Origin: Neoroseomonas marina
Lineage (GTDB): Bacteria > Pseudomonadota > Alphaproteobacteria > Acetobacterales > Acetobacteraceae
Direction: 5' to 3'
NCBI RefSeq assembly: GCF_012927745.1
Contig: NZ_JABBKX010000002.1
Span: 124,001-188,000 of the forward strand
Length of the DNA: 64,000 nucleotides
A model generated the notes under the pieces. The model was not told the origin of the DNA. It worked only from the letters and a program-made list of their open reading frames with translations, and searched no databases. Shown here piece by piece: positions 9,626 through 20,475 of the stretch (its first letter is position 1; the number at the start of each line of letters is the position of its first letter). Position numbers and translations under genes: made by a program.

Positions 9626-10897
9626 TCAGAACATGTCCGCCGGACTGGCGTCGCGCAGCTTGCGCATGGCGAGCAGTCCGGCCGCCGCGCACATGCCAAA
9701 GATCAGCGCGAAGACCAGGCCTGCGCGTTCGAAGGTCATGGCCAGCGGCAGGAAGGTCGCGCCGGCGACCACGTCGTACAGCCACACGCACAGCGCCGCC
9801 CCGGGGAGGAAGCCGATGACCGCGAGGATCAGCGCCGCGGCCATGACCACGCGCGCGAGGTAGCCGTTGGAATACCCGATCGCCTTCAGCGTCGCGTATT
9901 CGCGCAGGTGGTTGGCGATGTCGGAGAACAGGATCTGGTAGACGATCACCATCCCGACGATCAGCCCCATGATCGACCCGAAGGCGAAGATGAAGCCGAT
10001 CGGTGTGGCGGTTTCCCAATAGTGGCGTTCATGCGCGACGAGCTGCTCATGCGTCAGCACGAGGACGTCGGGCGGCAGGATCTCGCGCAGCCGGGCCTGG
10101 GCGGCGGCGATGTCCGCGCCGGGCTGCAGGCGGATGGCGACGAGGTCGGTGTTCGAGGCCTGTCGTTCCCGCACCATGCGGCGGAAGTTCACCTCGCTCA
10201 TCACGAGGTTCCCGTCCGCGCCGAAGGACGGTCCGATGGACACGAGGCCCGCGACTTCCACCATGCGGTTGCCGACCTGGACCTCGAAGGGTCCGCGTTC
10301 GGCGAACAGCCGCCCGACATCGCCGAATTCGGGGCGGGATCGCGTGTCGAAGCCGACGGCGTCGACGCGCCGCAGCGCCGGCATGATGGCGTCGAGGCCT
10401 TCGAAATGCATCGCGCCGGCCTCGACGTCGAAGCCGATCATCTGGATGGCGCGGCGCGACCCGTCCTCGGGGTTCCGCCAGGTCGACTGCGCCAGATAGA
10501 CCGGCACGGCCTGCGCGACCTCCGGCAAGGCGAGCGCCTGGTGCGCGCGCACGCGCGGCATCGGCTCCGGCCGGAAGGAGGCGACGGTCAGCGGGTTCAT
10601 CAGGAACAGCTCGGCTTCCATGGCCGTGAGCAGCCGCGTCGCGCTGTCGAACAGCGCCGAACGGAAACCGAGCTGCATGAAGACCAGCACGGCGGCGAAC
10701 ATCACGCCGGCCATGGCGGAGAACAGCCGCGCCCGTTCCGCCCGCAACTGCCGCCACGCCAGCCGGGCCGGGAGGAAGATGTGCTCGAACAGCCCCGGAC
10801 CCCGCGCGCGGGCGGGGGTCGCGGCCGGCGCGGCGTTGCTTTCGCCGGTGTTCTCCGGCGCCCAGGGCAGCAAAGTGGGTTTGGCGATGACGTTCAT
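9626..10897 (-). CDS. DevC-type ABC exporter permease (FtsX domain)
   Basis: Membrane permease of the DevBCA/MacB-like exporter. After a cytosolic N-terminal tail (to about 45) comes a first membrane segment near 58-78, a large periplasmic domain (about 85-280), and the C-terminal FtsX region with three membrane segments (about 295-320, 345-370 and 385-410). The motif YATLKAIGYSNGYL between segments is typical of FtsX permeases that couple to the ATPase. The 423-residue length is normal. Its ATG overlaps the membrane-fusion gene stop by four bases (10894-10897). Confidence 0.9.
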   Translation of the reverse strand: MNVIAKPTLLPWAPENTGESNAAPAATPARARGPGLFEHIFLPARLAWRQLRAERARLFSAMAGVMFAAVLVFMQLGFRSALFDSATRLLTAMEAELFLMNPLTVASFRPEPMPRVRAHQALALPEVAQAVPVYLAQSTWRNPEDGSRRAIQMIGFDVEAGAMHFEGLDAIMPALRRVDAVGFDTRSRPEFGDVGRLFAERGPFEVQVGNRMVEVAGLVSIGPSFGADGNLVMSEVNFRRMVRERQASNTDLVAIRLQPGADIAAAQARLREILPPDVLVLTHEQLVAHERHYWETATPIGFIFAFGSIMGLIVGMVIVYQILFSDIANHLREYATLKAIGYSNGYLARVVMAAALILAVIGFLPGAALCVWLYDVVAGATFLPLAMTFERAGLVFALIFGMCAAAGLLAMRKLRDASPADMF

Positions 10898-11937
10898 GGC
10901 CGGATCGCTACCTGCACCTGCATGTTGGATCGGCGCCGCAGCGCCTCGGCGCCCGCCTCGTCGAGGGCGAGGCGCACCTCCACGGTGCGCGCGTCCACCG
11001 CGGCGACCGGGTCGGTGTTGGCCTGGGTCTGCCGCCGCACGGTCCAGCCGATCTCGCGCACCGTCGCGGCGAAGCGGCGGCTTTCGCCGGGGACGACGAT
11101 CTCGGCCGGCGCGCCCACGCGCAGCCGCGGCAGGTCGGTCTCGTAGACATCGGCGACGACGTCCATCCGCGTGACGTCGCCGATCTCGAGCAACCCGTCG
11201 CTGCCCACCTGGTCGCCCGGCCGGGCGATGATGCGCAGGATGGTCCCTGCGAAGGGCGCGCGCACGCGGGACAGTTCCGCATCCGCCCGCGCCTTGGCGA
11301 GCGCGGCCTCGGCCGCGGCGAGACGCGCCTCGGCCAGCGCGATGTCCTCGGGGCGCGAGGACAGCAGGCTTTCCAGCTCGGCTTCCGCCTGCCGCCGTTC
11401 CGCGGTCAGGCGCACCGCGGCGGCGCGGTTGCGGTCGGCCGCGGCGACGGCGCCCGCGCCGGTCGGCAGCAGGCGTTCGGCGCGCTCGGCCTCGCGGGCG
11501 GCAAGGTCCTCCTGCGCCACCAGCGCGGCGATGCGCGCGCGCTGCGCCCCGATCTCGGTCGGGCGGCCGGCGGCGCGCGTCCGCGCCAGGCTCGCCCGCG
11601 CCTCCGCCACCGCGGCCTCGGCCTGGGCGACGGAGGCATCCTTCTGCGCCGCATCGGCGAATTCGGCGAGCAAGGCCCCCTCCGCCACCACGTCGCCTTC
11701 CGTGACCAGCAGCCGGTCGAGCCGCGTGACGGCCATGCCGCCCGGCTGGTTCAGCCGGCGGATGCGGGAGGCCGGCTCGACGCGCCCCAGCGCGCCGACG
11801 CCGACCGGCGCGGCGGGCGTCGCGGCGACCGGCCGCTGCGGCGTGTCGCCGGCCGCGCCATGCTCCATCCAGGCGTAGCCCCCGGCCGCGAGGCCGAGCA
11901 CCGCCAGCCCGGCGAGGATCCGCCCGCGCCGCGTCAT
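10894..11937 (-). CDS. HlyD/DevB-type periplasmic membrane fusion protein
   Basis: Adaptor subunit linking the inner-membrane DevCA pump to an outer-membrane channel, which is not encoded nearby. The N-terminal membrane anchor is at residues 8-25; a lipoyl/barrel half (VGALGRVEP, TEGDVVAEG) flanks a long Ala/Arg/Glu coiled-coil hairpin (about 100-225), then the returning half with VRAPFAGTI and PGDQVG. 347 residues. The start overlaps the TetR gene stop by four bases (11934-11937), so regulator and pump are one transcription unit. The exported substrate is unknown. Confidence 0.9.
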   Translation of the reverse strand: MTRRGRILAGLAVLGLAAGGYAWMEHGAAGDTPQRPVAATPAAPVGVGALGRVEPASRIRRLNQPGGMAVTRLDRLLVTEGDVVAEGALLAEFADAAQKDASVAQAEAAVAEARASLARTRAAGRPTEIGAQRARIAALVAQEDLAAREAERAERLLPTGAGAVAAADRNRAAAVRLTAERRQAEAELESLLSSRPEDIALAEARLAAAEAALAKARADAELSRVRAPFAGTILRIIARPGDQVGSDGLLEIGDVTRMDVVADVYETDLPRLRVGAPAEIVVPGESRRFAATVREIGWTVRRQTQANTDPVAAVDARTVEVRLALDEAGAEALRRRSNMQVQVAIRP

Positions 11938-12515
11938 GCGGAGGAAGCCAGCAGCGCCTCGAGCGTCGCGCGCAGCGCCGCGCGCTCGGCATCGGTGTGC
12001 CGGTACAGCTTGAAGATATGGGCCATGAACAGCCCGTCGGAGGCTGTCAGCACCGCGAGCGCCGCACCCGTCGGCGTCCCGTCCGCGAGCAGTTCCGCTT
12101 TCATCCGCGCCGCGACCGCGCGCATCGGGTCGAGCAGTGCGGGATCGTGGTGGAAGGCCGCGAGGCACACCGCGGCCAATCGATCCGTCTGTTCGGTCCC
12201 CGGCGAGGTATCCTCCTCGCCGAAGGCCCAGGCGATGAAAGCCCGGGCGACGCGGCCACGGCCCTCGCCCTGGCGCGCCACCGTGGCGTCGAAGCTCGCC
12301 GAGCAGAACTCGGCGTAGCGCTCGAGCATCCCGCCGATCAGCGCTTCCTTGGAGGCGAAGTGATAGAGCAGCCCGCCCTTCGACACCCCGGCCCCGCGCG
12401 CCGCGGCATCCAGCGTCAGCCCGCCCACCCCCTTCGCCTGCACGATGCGTTCGGCGGCGTCCAGGATGCGGGTGCGCGCGGAACCGGGCGCATTCGTTGC
12501 GGTAGCGTCCATCAT
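11934..12515 (-). CDS. TetR-family regulator of the DevBCA-type exporter
   Basis: TetR/AcrR repressor. The N-terminal HTH (ILDAAERIVQAKG, then TLDAAARGAGVSKGGLLYHFASKEALI) is canonical and the C-terminal ligand domain is of the type following KGGLLYHF regulators. It is the first gene of the exporter operon and two identical palindromes lie just upstream, so autoregulation with derepression by an exported compound is a strong inference. An ATG nine bases upstream (12522-12524) lies inside the likely -10 element, so the ATG at 12515 (or the adjacent one at 12512) is preferred. Confidence 0.92.
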   Translation of the reverse strand: MMDATATNAPGSARTRILDAAERIVQAKGVGGLTLDAAARGAGVSKGGLLYHFASKEALIGGMLERYAEFCSASFDATVARQGEGRGRVARAFIAWAFGEEDTSPGTEQTDRLAAVCLAAFHHDPALLDPMRAVAARMKAELLADGTPTGAALAVLTASDGLFMAHIFKLYRHTDAERAALRATLEALLASSA

Positions 12516-12523
12516 GGCGCGCA

Positions 12524-12561
12524 TCTATACCGTCCGGACGGACTGTCAACCGTCCGGACGG
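12524..12561 (-). promoter_or_regulatory. TetR operator pair and promoter
   Basis: Two perfect 12-bp palindromes CCGTCCGGACGG at 12530-12541 and 12550-12561 are spaced 20 bp centre to centre, two helical turns. On the minus strand TTGACA sits between them and TATAGA overlaps 12524-12529. The spacing between these is short (14), so the exact -10 is uncertain, with TAGATG as an alternative. Both palindromes would block the promoter when TetR binds. The divergent Bug gene starts 86 bases away and could share control. Confidence 0.85.
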
Positions 12562-12647
12562 TACAGCCTCATCACGACTGCGCGTTGTTCCGCCTGCGGC
12601 CGGGCTCCTCTAGCCTGTCCGGGACGACGAATGGGAGGAACGATCCG

Positions 12648-13622
12648 GTGAACCGACCCACGACCCGCCGGGTGACGCTGCTCGCGGCCCCCGCCCTGCT
12701 CACGGCCGGGACGGCGCTCGCCCAGGCCTGGCCGACCCGGCCGGTCCGCATCGTGGTCGGCTTCGCCGCCGGCGGCGCCAACGACATCATGGCCCGCCTG
12801 CTGGCCCAGAAGCTGAACGAGCGCATCCCCGGCAGCAGCTTCTTCGTGGAAAACCGCCCGGGTGCCTCCACCCTCGTCGCCGCGGACCACGTCGCGCGCG
12901 CCGCGCCGGACGGGGCGACCTTCCTCTACACCTCGCCGTCCACGCTGATCGCGGTGCTGGTGAACCGCACCTCCACGCTCGACCCCGTGCAGGCCTTCGC
13001 GCCGGTCGTCCTGGCGCAGGCCGCCCCGCTGGCGCTGATCTCGCGGCCCGACTTCCCGGCCCGGACGGTGCCCGAATTCCTGGCGCTGGCGCGGGAACGG
13101 CCGGGCCGCCTGACGGTCTCGCATCCCGGCACGGGGGCGGTGAACCACCTCGCCATGGTGCTCTTCGCGAAGCAGACCGGCATCGAGGTCACCTATGTCC
13201 CCTACACCGGCAACCAGCCCTCCATCACCGCGCTGATGCGCGGGGAGGTCGACCTCGCCCATGACGGCCTCTTCACCCCCCGCGCGCAGCTCGAGGCCGG
13301 GACGCTGCGCGCCATCGCGGTGACCAGCGCGGAACGCTCGCCGCTCTACCCGAACGTGCCCGCCTTCGCCGAGACGCTGCCCGGCTACGAGGTCGGCTTC
13401 TGGGGCGGCCTGCTCGCCCCGCGGGCGACGCCCGAACCGATCCTCGACCGGCTGAACACGGAACTCGACGCCATCCTCCGCCAGCCCGACGTGATCGAGC
13501 GCGTGCGCGGCTTCGGCGCCGAGCCGGTCGGCGGCCCGCGCGACCGCTTCGGCCGCGCGCTCGCCGGGGACTGGGCGAAATGGGGCCAGGTCGTGCGCGA
13601 GAACGACATCCGCGCCGACTAG
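12648..13622 (+). CDS. Bug/TctC-family periplasmic substrate-binding protein
   Basis: Periplasmic binding protein of the tripartite tricarboxylate transporter (Bug) family, which binds carboxylates and related small molecules. The N terminus carries a Tat-like leader (TRRVTLLAAPALL, cleavage near ALAQA), then the family opening WPTRPVRIVVGFAAGGANDI and the VENRPGA motif. 324 residues. The GTG start is chosen because GGGAGGA lies nine bases upstream and it begins the signal peptide. No TctA/TctB genes are nearby, which is common in organisms with expanded Bug families. The ligand is unknown. Confidence 0.92.
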   Translation: MNRPTTRRVTLLAAPALLTAGTALAQAWPTRPVRIVVGFAAGGANDIMARLLAQKLNERIPGSSFFVENRPGASTLVAADHVARAAPDGATFLYTSPSTLIAVLVNRTSTLDPVQAFAPVVLAQAAPLALISRPDFPARTVPEFLALARERPGRLTVSHPGTGAVNHLAMVLFAKQTGIEVTYVPYTGNQPSITALMRGEVDLAHDGLFTPRAQLEAGTLRAIAVTSAERSPLYPNVPAFAETLPGYEVGFWGGLLAPRATPEPILDRLNTELDAILRQPDVIERVRGFGAEPVGGPRDRFGRALAGDWAKWGQVVRENDIRAD

Positions 13623-13629
13623 GCCCGCC

Positions 13630-14505
13630 CTACCGGATCTGGAATCGCACCGGCACGGTGACCGTCAGGCTGTCCCCCGGCATCTCGGCCGGCATCGCGG
13701 GCAGGCTCGCGCGCTGGATCATCTGCTCCACCGCGCGGTCGAGGTCGGCATCCCCGGCGCTGCGGTCCACGCGCCAGCGCAGCACCCGCCCGTCCCGCGC
13801 GACGGTGAACTGCAGCAGCGCGACACCCATGGCGCGGCGCGCCCGCGCCGCTTCCGGATACCGCTTCTGCCGTTCCAGCGCCGCCGCGACGGCCTGCAGG
13901 TAGGACGGCGGCGGTCCGGACGGCCGCGCGGCGGTCGCGGCCGGCGCAGCGGCGGCCGGGGCGGTCGTCGCGGCGGGCGCGGCCGGGCGCGGCGGTGCCG
14001 GCCGGGGCGCGGGGCGCGGGCGCGGCGCCGGCTGCGGATCGGGCCGCGGTGGCGGGGGCGGCTCGGGCGCAGGCTCCGGCACGGGTTCGGGCGGCGGCGG
14101 TTCCTCGGGCACCGGCTCCGGCGGCGGCGGCTCGACCGGCGGCGGGGGCTCCGGCACCGGCGGCGGGTCGGGCTCCGGCGGCGTCTTGGGCGGGACGGGT
14201 TCCGGCGGCGGCTCCACCGCGGGCGGGGCCTCCTCGGCCGGGGCCGCCGCCTGCTCGGCCGGCGCCTCGGCGGGCGCCGGCGACTCCTCCGCGACCGGTT
14301 CGGCCAGCGCGACCGAGATCGGCACCTCCTCCGGCGTCGCAGGGCTGGGGGGGATGGCGGGCGTGAGCAGGAGGAGGCCCGCCAGCCCGACATGCAACAG
14401 CACCGCGACGCCGGAGGCGACGAGCCACGGCCCGCGCGTGGACACCTCAGGATCCGGCGGCGCCGCTTCGGGTGGCGCCGGTAATTTCGGCTGGGGCACG
14501 GCCAT
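13630..14505 (-). CDS. tonB: TonB energy transducer
   Basis: Inner-membrane-anchored protein that passes ExbB/ExbD energy to TonB-dependent receptors. One membrane segment is at about 29-48, followed by a long Pro/Glu/Pro-Ala spacer (about 50-205) that spans the periplasm, and a C-terminal TonB domain (KRYPEAARARRAMGVALL, VARDGRVLRWRVDRSAG, final RFQIR). 291 residues. It is the last gene of the five-gene iron operon, three bases after exbD, and convergent with the Bug gene seven bases away. Confidence 0.93.
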   Translation of the reverse strand: MAVPQPKLPAPPEAAPPDPEVSTRGPWLVASGVAVLLHVGLAGLLLLTPAIPPSPATPEEVPISVALAEPVAEESPAPAEAPAEQAAAPAEEAPPAVEPPPEPVPPKTPPEPDPPPVPEPPPPVEPPPPEPVPEEPPPPEPVPEPAPEPPPPPRPDPQPAPRPRPAPRPAPPRPAAPAATTAPAAAAPAATAARPSGPPPSYLQAVAAALERQKRYPEAARARRAMGVALLQFTVARDGRVLRWRVDRSAGDADLDRAVEQMIQRASLPAMPAEMPGDSLTVTVPVRFQIR

Positions 14506-14508
14506 CGG

Positions 14509-14946
<438 letters not shown>

Positions 14947-14950
14947 GGTG

Positions 14951-15721
14951 CTACTCCGCCGCGCGGGCCAGGCCGCCGCGCGGCGGCCGCGCCGACAGCC
15001 GCGCCCCGATGGAGGAAATCGCCGCCAGCCCCTCCGCCCGCAGCCCCGCGACGCGGCGCGCGATGCGGTTGTAGCCGATCACCGCCGGGATCGCGGCGAC
15101 GAGCCCGATCGCCGTCGCCAGCAACGCCTCCGCGATGCCCGGCGCGACGACGGCGAGCGAGGTGTCGCGCATCTGCGCGATGCCCTGGAACGACCCCATG
15201 ATGCCCCACACCGTGCCGAACAGCCCGACGAAGGGACCGACCGCGCCCGTGGTCGCGAGGAACGCCGTGCCCGCCTGCGCCCGCCGCAACCCGCCGGTCA
15301 GTGCCTCGCGCATCGCGCGCTCGATCCGCTCGCGGTAGTCGGCGCGGCTCTCGCCGACCTCGCGCCCCTCGGCCCATTCCCGCGCCGCGGCGCGCTGGAT
15401 GCGGGCGGCGAGGCCCTCGCCATTCGGCGCCTCGCCCTCCGACGCCGCGCCGAGCCGGCGGATCTCGCGCTGCAGCCCGCCGAGCACGATCGCCTTCGCG
15501 ATCATGATGGTCCAGCAGATGACGGAGGCGAGCACGAGCGCCCCCATCACCCCCTGCACCACCGGCCCGGCCTGCAGCACCAGCCCGAGCAGCGAATGGT
15601 CGGCCACCGGCGCGAGGTGTTCGACCGGCGCGGCCTGCGCCGCGGCCGCCGCGGCTTCGACGGCAGGGCTGGGCGGCACGGCCGGCGCATCGGCGACGGC
15701 GGCGGGAGTCTCGGGGTTCAT
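14951..15721 (-). CDS. exbB: ExbB / MotA-TolQ-ExbB proton channel protein
   Basis: Large subunit of the TonB motor proton channel. After a Pro/Ala-rich N terminus (1-38), membrane helices lie at about 45-70, 155-180 and 200-225. The family motif [18 protein letters not shown] and the following [11 protein letters not shown] region fit ExbB; TolQ is less likely because exbD and tonB follow directly. 256 residues. The ATG overlaps the stop of the hydroxylase gene by four bases (15718-15721). Confidence 0.94.
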   Translation of the reverse strand: MNPETPAAVADAPAVPPSPAVEAAAAAAQAAPVEHLAPVADHSLLGLVLQAGPVVQGVMGALVLASVICWTIMIAKAIVLGGLQREIRRLGAASEGEAPNGEGLAARIQRAAAREWAEGREVGESRADYRERIERAMREALTGGLRRAQAGTAFLATTGAVGPFVGLFGTVWGIMGSFQGIAQMRDTSLAVVAPGIAEALLATAIGLVAAIPAVIGYNRIARRVAGLRAEGLAAISSIGARLSARPPRGGLARAAE

Positions 15722-16404
15722 GCGACCTCCGCCCATTGGCGCAGCAGGTTGTGATAGACGCCGGTCAGCGCGACCGGCGCGTCGTGCCCCTCGGGCAGGT
15801 CCGGCGTCGCGGCGTTGATCGCCATGTCGAGGTCGAACAGCAGCCGCCGCCGCGTGTCGTCGCGGACCATGCTCTGGATCCAGAAGAAGGAGGAGACGCG
15901 GCTGCCGCGCGTCACCGGCTCCACGCGATGCAGGCTGGTCGCCGGATAGACCACGGCATGGCCCGCGGGCAGCTTCACGCGCTGCTCGCCATAGGTGTCC
16001 TGCACCACCAGCTCGCCGCCGTCGTACTCGTCCGGCGGGGTGAGGAACAGCGTGCAGGACACGTCGGTGCGGATGCGATGCGGCGTGCCGCGGATCTGCC
16101 GGATCGCGTTGTCCACATGCGCGCCGAAGGTCATGCCCGGGTCGTAGCGGTTGAACAGCGGCGGGAAGACGCGCTGCGGCAGCACCGCCGAGATGAACAG
16201 CGACGACCGCCCCAGCGCGCCCAGCACCGCATCGCCCAGCGCCTGGTGCACCGGCGATCCCTCGGCGATCTGCAGGTTCTGCTTCACCTGCGCCGACTGG
16301 TGCCCGGCGGTGACGCGGCCATCCGTCCACTCGGCGGCCTGGAGCGCCCGCAGGGCGTCCGCCGCCTCCGCGGGTGTGAGCAGCGCGGGGATCTCGACCA
16401 GCAT
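15718..16404 (-). CDS. PiuC-type Fe(II)/2-oxoglutarate hydroxylase (PKHD-type)
   Basis: Iron- and 2-oxoglutarate-dependent dioxygenase of the PiuC/YbiX PKHD-type family, often iron-regulated and sited next to TonB-dependent siderophore receptors. The facial triad is visible as H96, D98 (GAHVDNAIR) and H159, with R169 as the likely 2-oxoglutarate ligand. 228 residues, normal length. It overlaps the receptor gene by one base (TGATG) and exbB by four. The physiological substrate of the family is not settled; modification of a siderophore or metal-linked peptide is only a suggestion from context. Confidence 0.93.
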   Translation of the reverse strand: MLVEIPALLTPAEAADALRALQAAEWTDGRVTAGHQSAQVKQNLQIAEGSPVHQALGDAVLGALGRSSLFISAVLPQRVFPPLFNRYDPGMTFGAHVDNAIRQIRGTPHRIRTDVSCTLFLTPPDEYDGGELVVQDTYGEQRVKLPAGHAVVYPATSLHRVEPVTRGSRVSSFFWIQSMVRDDTRRRLLFDLDMAINAATPDLPEGHDAPVALTGVYHNLLRQWAEVA

Positions 16405-18551
16405 CAGAAGGTCGCCTGCACCGAGGCGACGAAGGTCCGCCCCACGCCGGGCACGACATGGCCGGTGTAGACCGTGTCGTAGGTCCGCGTGTCCCCGATG
16501 TTGAGCGCGTTGAGCTGGAAGCGCAGCCCGCGCATCGCGCCGTCCTGCGGCTGCCAGGCGATCGCCGCGTCGAAGCGCGTATAGGCCGGCACCATCACCG
16601 TATTCGACGTGTTGCCATACCGCCGGTCGACATAGGACAGGCCGCCGCCGAGCTGGATGCCCATCGGAAAATTGTAGGTTGTCCAGAGCGAGGCGGTGTT
16701 CGGCGCGACGTTGGCGAATTCCTTGCCGACCTCGTTCGCGTTGTTCGACTCCACGATCTCGGAGTTCAGCCGCGTATAGCCGACCATGATGTTCCATTCC
16801 GGCGTGATCTGGCCGGTCGCCGAGATCTCGAAGCCGTCCACCCGCACCACGCCGTCCAGCACCTGCAGCGTGTCGTTGGCGGGATCCGAGGTGCGGGCGT
16901 TGCGCTTCTCGATCCGGAAGACCGACCCCTGCAGCCGGAGCCCGTCCATCAGGTTCCACGATCCGCCGATCTCGTAGGTCGTCGCCGTCTCGGGCGGCAG
17001 CGCGGCGTTGTTCGCCGCGAGCGTCAGCGATTCGGCCGACGGGTTGAACGAGGTACCGCCCGAGATGTAGGTGCGGATCTCCGGCGTCGGCTTGAAGATG
17101 AAGGCGGCGCGCCAGGTGGCCTCGCGGTCGGTGCGGTCGTAGGTCAGGCCGGTCGCGCGGTTCTCCTGCTCGGCCTCGAAGCTGTCCCAGCGGCCGCCGA
17201 GCATGACCTCGAACATCTCGCCCATGCGGATGCGGTCGACCGCGTAGACCGAGAAGGTGTTCGCCACCGTCTTGATGTCGGAGGTGAAGGTCTGGCGGAT
17301 GTTCCCCGTGTCGTAGAAATCCGGGAACAGCAGGCTGGCCTGCGGACGTCCGGTCTGGCCGTAGCGCACGATCTCGGAGGATTCGCGCCCCAGCTCGACG
17401 CCGGCGACGACGCTGTGCACCAGGCCGCCCCAGGTTTCGAAGGTGAACTGCCCTTCGGTCTGGTTCACCAGGATCGAATCGTAGCCATTGCGCACCTGCG
17501 GCTGGCGGTTGACCAGCGAGGCGCCGGTGATGCCGTTCGCGACCGTGCTCGCCACCAGTCGCGGCGCGGTGGCCGAGACCTGCCGCCCGTAATTCGCCCA
17601 GCGCGTGGTGTTGCTGACGCTGACGCCCTCCTGGAACTCGTGCCGCAGCGTCGCCGTGACGACGTCGGTCAGCGTGTGCTCGCGGTCGGTCTGGTTCAGA
17701 CCGTAGAAGGTGTTCGTCGCGACGCGCAGCGGGCGGCCCTGGTAATAGGGCACGCCGAAATCGGGCACGTTCGTCTCTTCCTGGTGCAGCCAGGACAGGG
17801 TCAGCGTCGTCGGCGTGCCCATGCCGAAGGTGACCGAGGGAAAGACGCCCCAGCGGCTGTTGGAGACGTTGTCGCGGCCCGAGGCGTCGATATGCGTCGC
17901 CATCACCGCCATGCGCGCCGCCACCTCGCCGGCGCGGACGTTGACGTCGGCGGTGCCGCGCACGCCGCTCGGCGAATAGGCGGACAGCCAGACCTCGCCC
18001 TGCGTCGTCGGCAGCGGCAGGCGCGTGATCTGGTTGATCACGCCGCCGGTCGATCCGCGGCCGAACATGATGGAGGACGGGCCCTTCAGCACCTCGACGG
18101 ATTCGAGGAAGAAGCTGTCGCGCGTGTACTGGCCGAAGTCGCGGATGCCGTCGATGAAGAAGTCGCTGCGCGCGGAGAAGCCGCGCAGCGTGAGGTTGTC
18201 GCCCGAGAAGCCGCCCTCCCCGGCCGCGAGGCTGATGCCGGTGACGTTGCGCAGCGCCTCCCGCACGGTCGTCGCGGCGCGCTCCTCCATCACGATGCGC
18301 GGCACGACATTGACGGTCTGCGGCGCGTCGGCGGCGGTGAAGGGCGACCGGGGCAGCGGCGTGGAATCGGCGCGATAGGGATTGGGCGCCGACCCCTGCA
18401 CGCTCATCTCGGGCAGCTGCGCCGTACCGCCGCCGGCAGCGGCCGAGGGATCCTCCTGCGCGAAGGCGGCGGCGGAACCGCCCACCAGCCCGATACCGAC
18501 GAGACCGATCGTTGGCGCGCGCAACGCGGGCGCCTGGAGACGCAGCGACAT
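16404..18551 (-). CDS. TonB-dependent siderophore receptor
   Basis: Outer-membrane gated beta-barrel for a ferric siderophore. The signal peptide ends near residue 31 (AAAFAQ). The plug domain follows (about 45-190, with [38 protein letters not shown]), then a 22-strand barrel ending in an aromatic C terminus (ATF). 715 residues, typical of FhuA/FiuA-like receptors. The TonB box is not clear. It is the first gene of the iron operon and lies behind a Fur-like box. The siderophore type cannot be predicted. Confidence 0.95.
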   Translation of the reverse strand: MSLRLQAPALRAPTIGLVGIGLVGGSAAAFAQEDPSAAAGGGTAQLPEMSVQGSAPNPYRADSTPLPRSPFTAADAPQTVNVVPRIVMEERAATTVREALRNVTGISLAAGEGGFSGDNLTLRGFSARSDFFIDGIRDFGQYTRDSFFLESVEVLKGPSSIMFGRGSTGGVINQITRLPLPTTQGEVWLSAYSPSGVRGTADVNVRAGEVAARMAVMATHIDASGRDNVSNSRWGVFPSVTFGMGTPTTLTLSWLHQEETNVPDFGVPYYQGRPLRVATNTFYGLNQTDREHTLTDVVTATLRHEFQEGVSVSNTTRWANYGRQVSATAPRLVASTVANGITGASLVNRQPQVRNGYDSILVNQTEGQFTFETWGGLVHSVVAGVELGRESSEIVRYGQTGRPQASLLFPDFYDTGNIRQTFTSDIKTVANTFSVYAVDRIRMGEMFEVMLGGRWDSFEAEQENRATGLTYDRTDREATWRAAFIFKPTPEIRTYISGGTSFNPSAESLTLAANNAALPPETATTYEIGGSWNLMDGLRLQGSVFRIEKRNARTSDPANDTLQVLDGVVRVDGFEISATGQITPEWNIMVGYTRLNSEIVESNNANEVGKEFANVAPNTASLWTTYNFPMGIQLGGGLSYVDRRYGNTSNTVMVPAYTRFDAAIAWQPQDGAMRGLRFQLNALNIGDTRTYDTVYTGHVVPGVGRTFVASVQATF

Positions 18552-18586
18552 GGAAAATTCCCCGGACCTGACGAAGTCGGCCGGAG

Positions 18587-18614
18587 ATTATGAGATTGCG
18601 AGTGATTCGCAATA
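18587..18614 (-). promoter_or_regulatory. candidate Fur box and -10 for the iron operon
   Basis: A 7-5-7 inverted repeat ATTGCGA-N5-TCGCAAT (18595-18613) fits the Fur 7-1-7 arrangement (TGCGAGT-G-ATTCGCA) with one mismatch between arms. On the minus strand CATAAT (18587-18592) is a good -10 just downstream, about 36 bases before the receptor ATG, so bound Fur would cover the promoter. The flanking iron-uptake genes support the assignment; Irr or another regulator is possible. Confidence 0.72.
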
Positions 18615-18691
18615 GCAAATCTTCGCAACGCCGACTCACCGCCGCGCGAGGACCCGCCCCGCGCGGCGCCGAACCCCAGGATTTCCGCCGC

Positions 18692-20365
18692 CTACAGCCC
18701 GAGAACCGCGGCCGCCTCCGCCACCGCCGCCTCGAGCGCGCCAGTTGCGAATGGCGAGGTCAGCCCCGCCGAGGCCACCAGTCCCTGGAAGGGCATCGAC
18801 CCGCCCCGCCCGCACAGCGCGACATAGGCGTCGAGCGCGCCCTTCGGATCGCGCCGCGACCACACCCAGAACTGCAGCGCGACGCACAGCGCGAGCGTGT
18901 AGTCGATGTAGTAGAAGGGCGAGTTGTAGATGTGCCCCTTGGCCTGCCACCGCCCGCCCATCGCGGGATAGGCAAGGTCGCCATAGTCGCTCCAGGGCAT
19001 GTAGTGCCGTTCGAGCCGCTGCCAGATCGCATGCCGCTCCGCCGGCGTGGCGTCCGGATTGGCGTAGACCTCGTGCTGGAAGTGATCGACGCAGACGCCA
19101 TAGGGCAGGAAGGCGAGCGCGCCGATCAGGTGCATCCGCCGGTACCGCTCCGCCACCGCATCGCCCACCAGCAGGCCCATATGCGGATGGGTGAGGTATT
19201 CGAGGCCCATGGAGTGGATCTCGGCCGCCTCCATCGTCGGCCACAGGTAATCCACGCCCGGCTGGTGGCGGCTTTCCCAGCACTGGAAGGCGTGGCCCAT
19301 CTCGTGCGTGAAGACGCCGATGTCGTTATGCGTGCCGTTGAAGTTCGCGAAGATGAAGGGCGCGCCGACCGTCGGGAAGGCGGTGCAGAAACCCCCGCCC
19401 GCCTTGCCCGGCCGGTTGTTCAGGTCGAGGAACCCGCCCTGCCGCATCATGGCGTAGAACTCCGCCAGGCGCGGATCCATGCGCGCGAACATCTCCTGCG
19501 CCGCGCCCACCAGCATGTCGTGGTCGCCGGCCGGCTTGGGGTTGCCCTCCGGGTCGATCAGCGCCTCATCCCAGAACATCAGCCGGTCCCAGCCATGCTG
19601 CGCCCGCCGCTGTTCCAGGATGCGCGCGACCAGCGGCGTGACATGCGTCGCCACCGCCTCGCGATACCGCGCCACATCCGCCGGCCCGTAGTCGAGCCGC
19701 CGCATCCGCCGGTAGGCGAGCGGCGTGAAGTCGGGATAGCCCAGCTTGCGCGCCATCCCCGTGCGCAGCGTCACCAGCGCATCGTAGATGGAATCGAGCT
19801 CCGCCCCGTTCGCCGCGAAGAATCCCCAGCGCGCCTGTTCGGCCTCGTGCCGCGTCGCGCGATCCTCGTCCTCGGCGAAGGGCGCGAGGCCCGAGAGGTT
19901 CACCTCCCTGCCCTTCACGCTCACCCGCGCGCCGGCCATCAGCGCGGTGTAGCGCGCGGTCAGGCGGCTCTCCTCCTCGGTCTCCGCGGCGATCTTGGGA
20001 TCGAAGGCGGTGATGTCGGTCTCCCACAACGCGACGGCATGCGTCCCCGCCAGCGCCTCGAGCCCCGCGCGATCCGCCTCGCCCAGCAGCCGCCGCTTCA
20101 GCGCGGTCTCATGCGTCGCGGCCTCGGGCGCGAGCGCATCGGCGTATTCGCGCGCCGCGACAGCGTCCTTGTCCGTGGTGTCCTGCGCGAAGCGCAGATG
20201 CACCAGCGCCGACCAGGTCTCGTAGCCCCGCCGCGCCTGGTCCCATTCGGCGAGCGCCCCGGCGCGGTCCCCGGCATCGAGCCGCGCATCCACCGCCGCG
20301 TGCTGCGCGGCGAGCGTCTCCTTGTCCGGGCGCGGGGCGACGATGTCGTCGAAGCGGAGGGTCAT
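18692..20365 (-). CDS. M3 family oligoendopeptidase
   Basis: Zinc oligopeptidase of the M3 (thimet/PepF) family that degrades short peptides in the cytoplasm. HEMGH at 354-358 carries two zinc-binding His and the catalytic Glu; E382 in [11 protein letters not shown] is the third ligand. 557 residues. The start at MTLRFDD is chosen over an in-frame upstream ATG, whose 39-residue extension is Arg-rich, unconserved in appearance and overlaps the divergent gene. It is monocistronic and divergent from the ModA-like gene. Confidence 0.92.
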   Translation of the reverse strand: MTLRFDDIVAPRPDKETLAAQHAAVDARLDAGDRAGALAEWDQARRGYETWSALVHLRFAQDTTDKDAVAAREYADALAPEAATHETALKRRLLGEADRAGLEALAGTHAVALWETDITAFDPKIAAETEEESRLTARYTALMAGARVSVKGREVNLSGLAPFAEDEDRATRHEAEQARWGFFAANGAELDSIYDALVTLRTGMARKLGYPDFTPLAYRRMRRLDYGPADVARYREAVATHVTPLVARILEQRRAQHGWDRLMFWDEALIDPEGNPKPAGDHDMLVGAAQEMFARMDPRLAEFYAMMRQGGFLDLNNRPGKAGGGFCTAFPTVGAPFIFANFNGTHNDIGVFTHEMGHAFQCWESRHQPGVDYLWPTMEAAEIHSMGLEYLTHPHMGLLVGDAVAERYRRMHLIGALAFLPYGVCVDHFQHEVYANPDATPAERHAIWQRLERHYMPWSDYGDLAYPAMGGRWQAKGHIYNSPFYYIDYTLALCVALQFWVWSRRDPKGALDAYVALCGRGGSMPFQGLVASAGLTSPFATGALEAAVAEAAAVLGL

Positions 20366-20475
20366 GGTCGGGTCCTCTGGCGTCCCGACCACCTCGCGCG
20401 GTGCGCGCCCGAGCGTCAAGCGCCCGATGGACGCCCCTGCCCGATCGCGCCACGTTGCGCGGCGGGAGAACGCCG

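Noticed and set aside
13900..14350. Tandem Pro/Glu repeat as an independent element
   Set aside because: It is the periplasm-spanning Pro-rich spacer of TonB, normal for the family.
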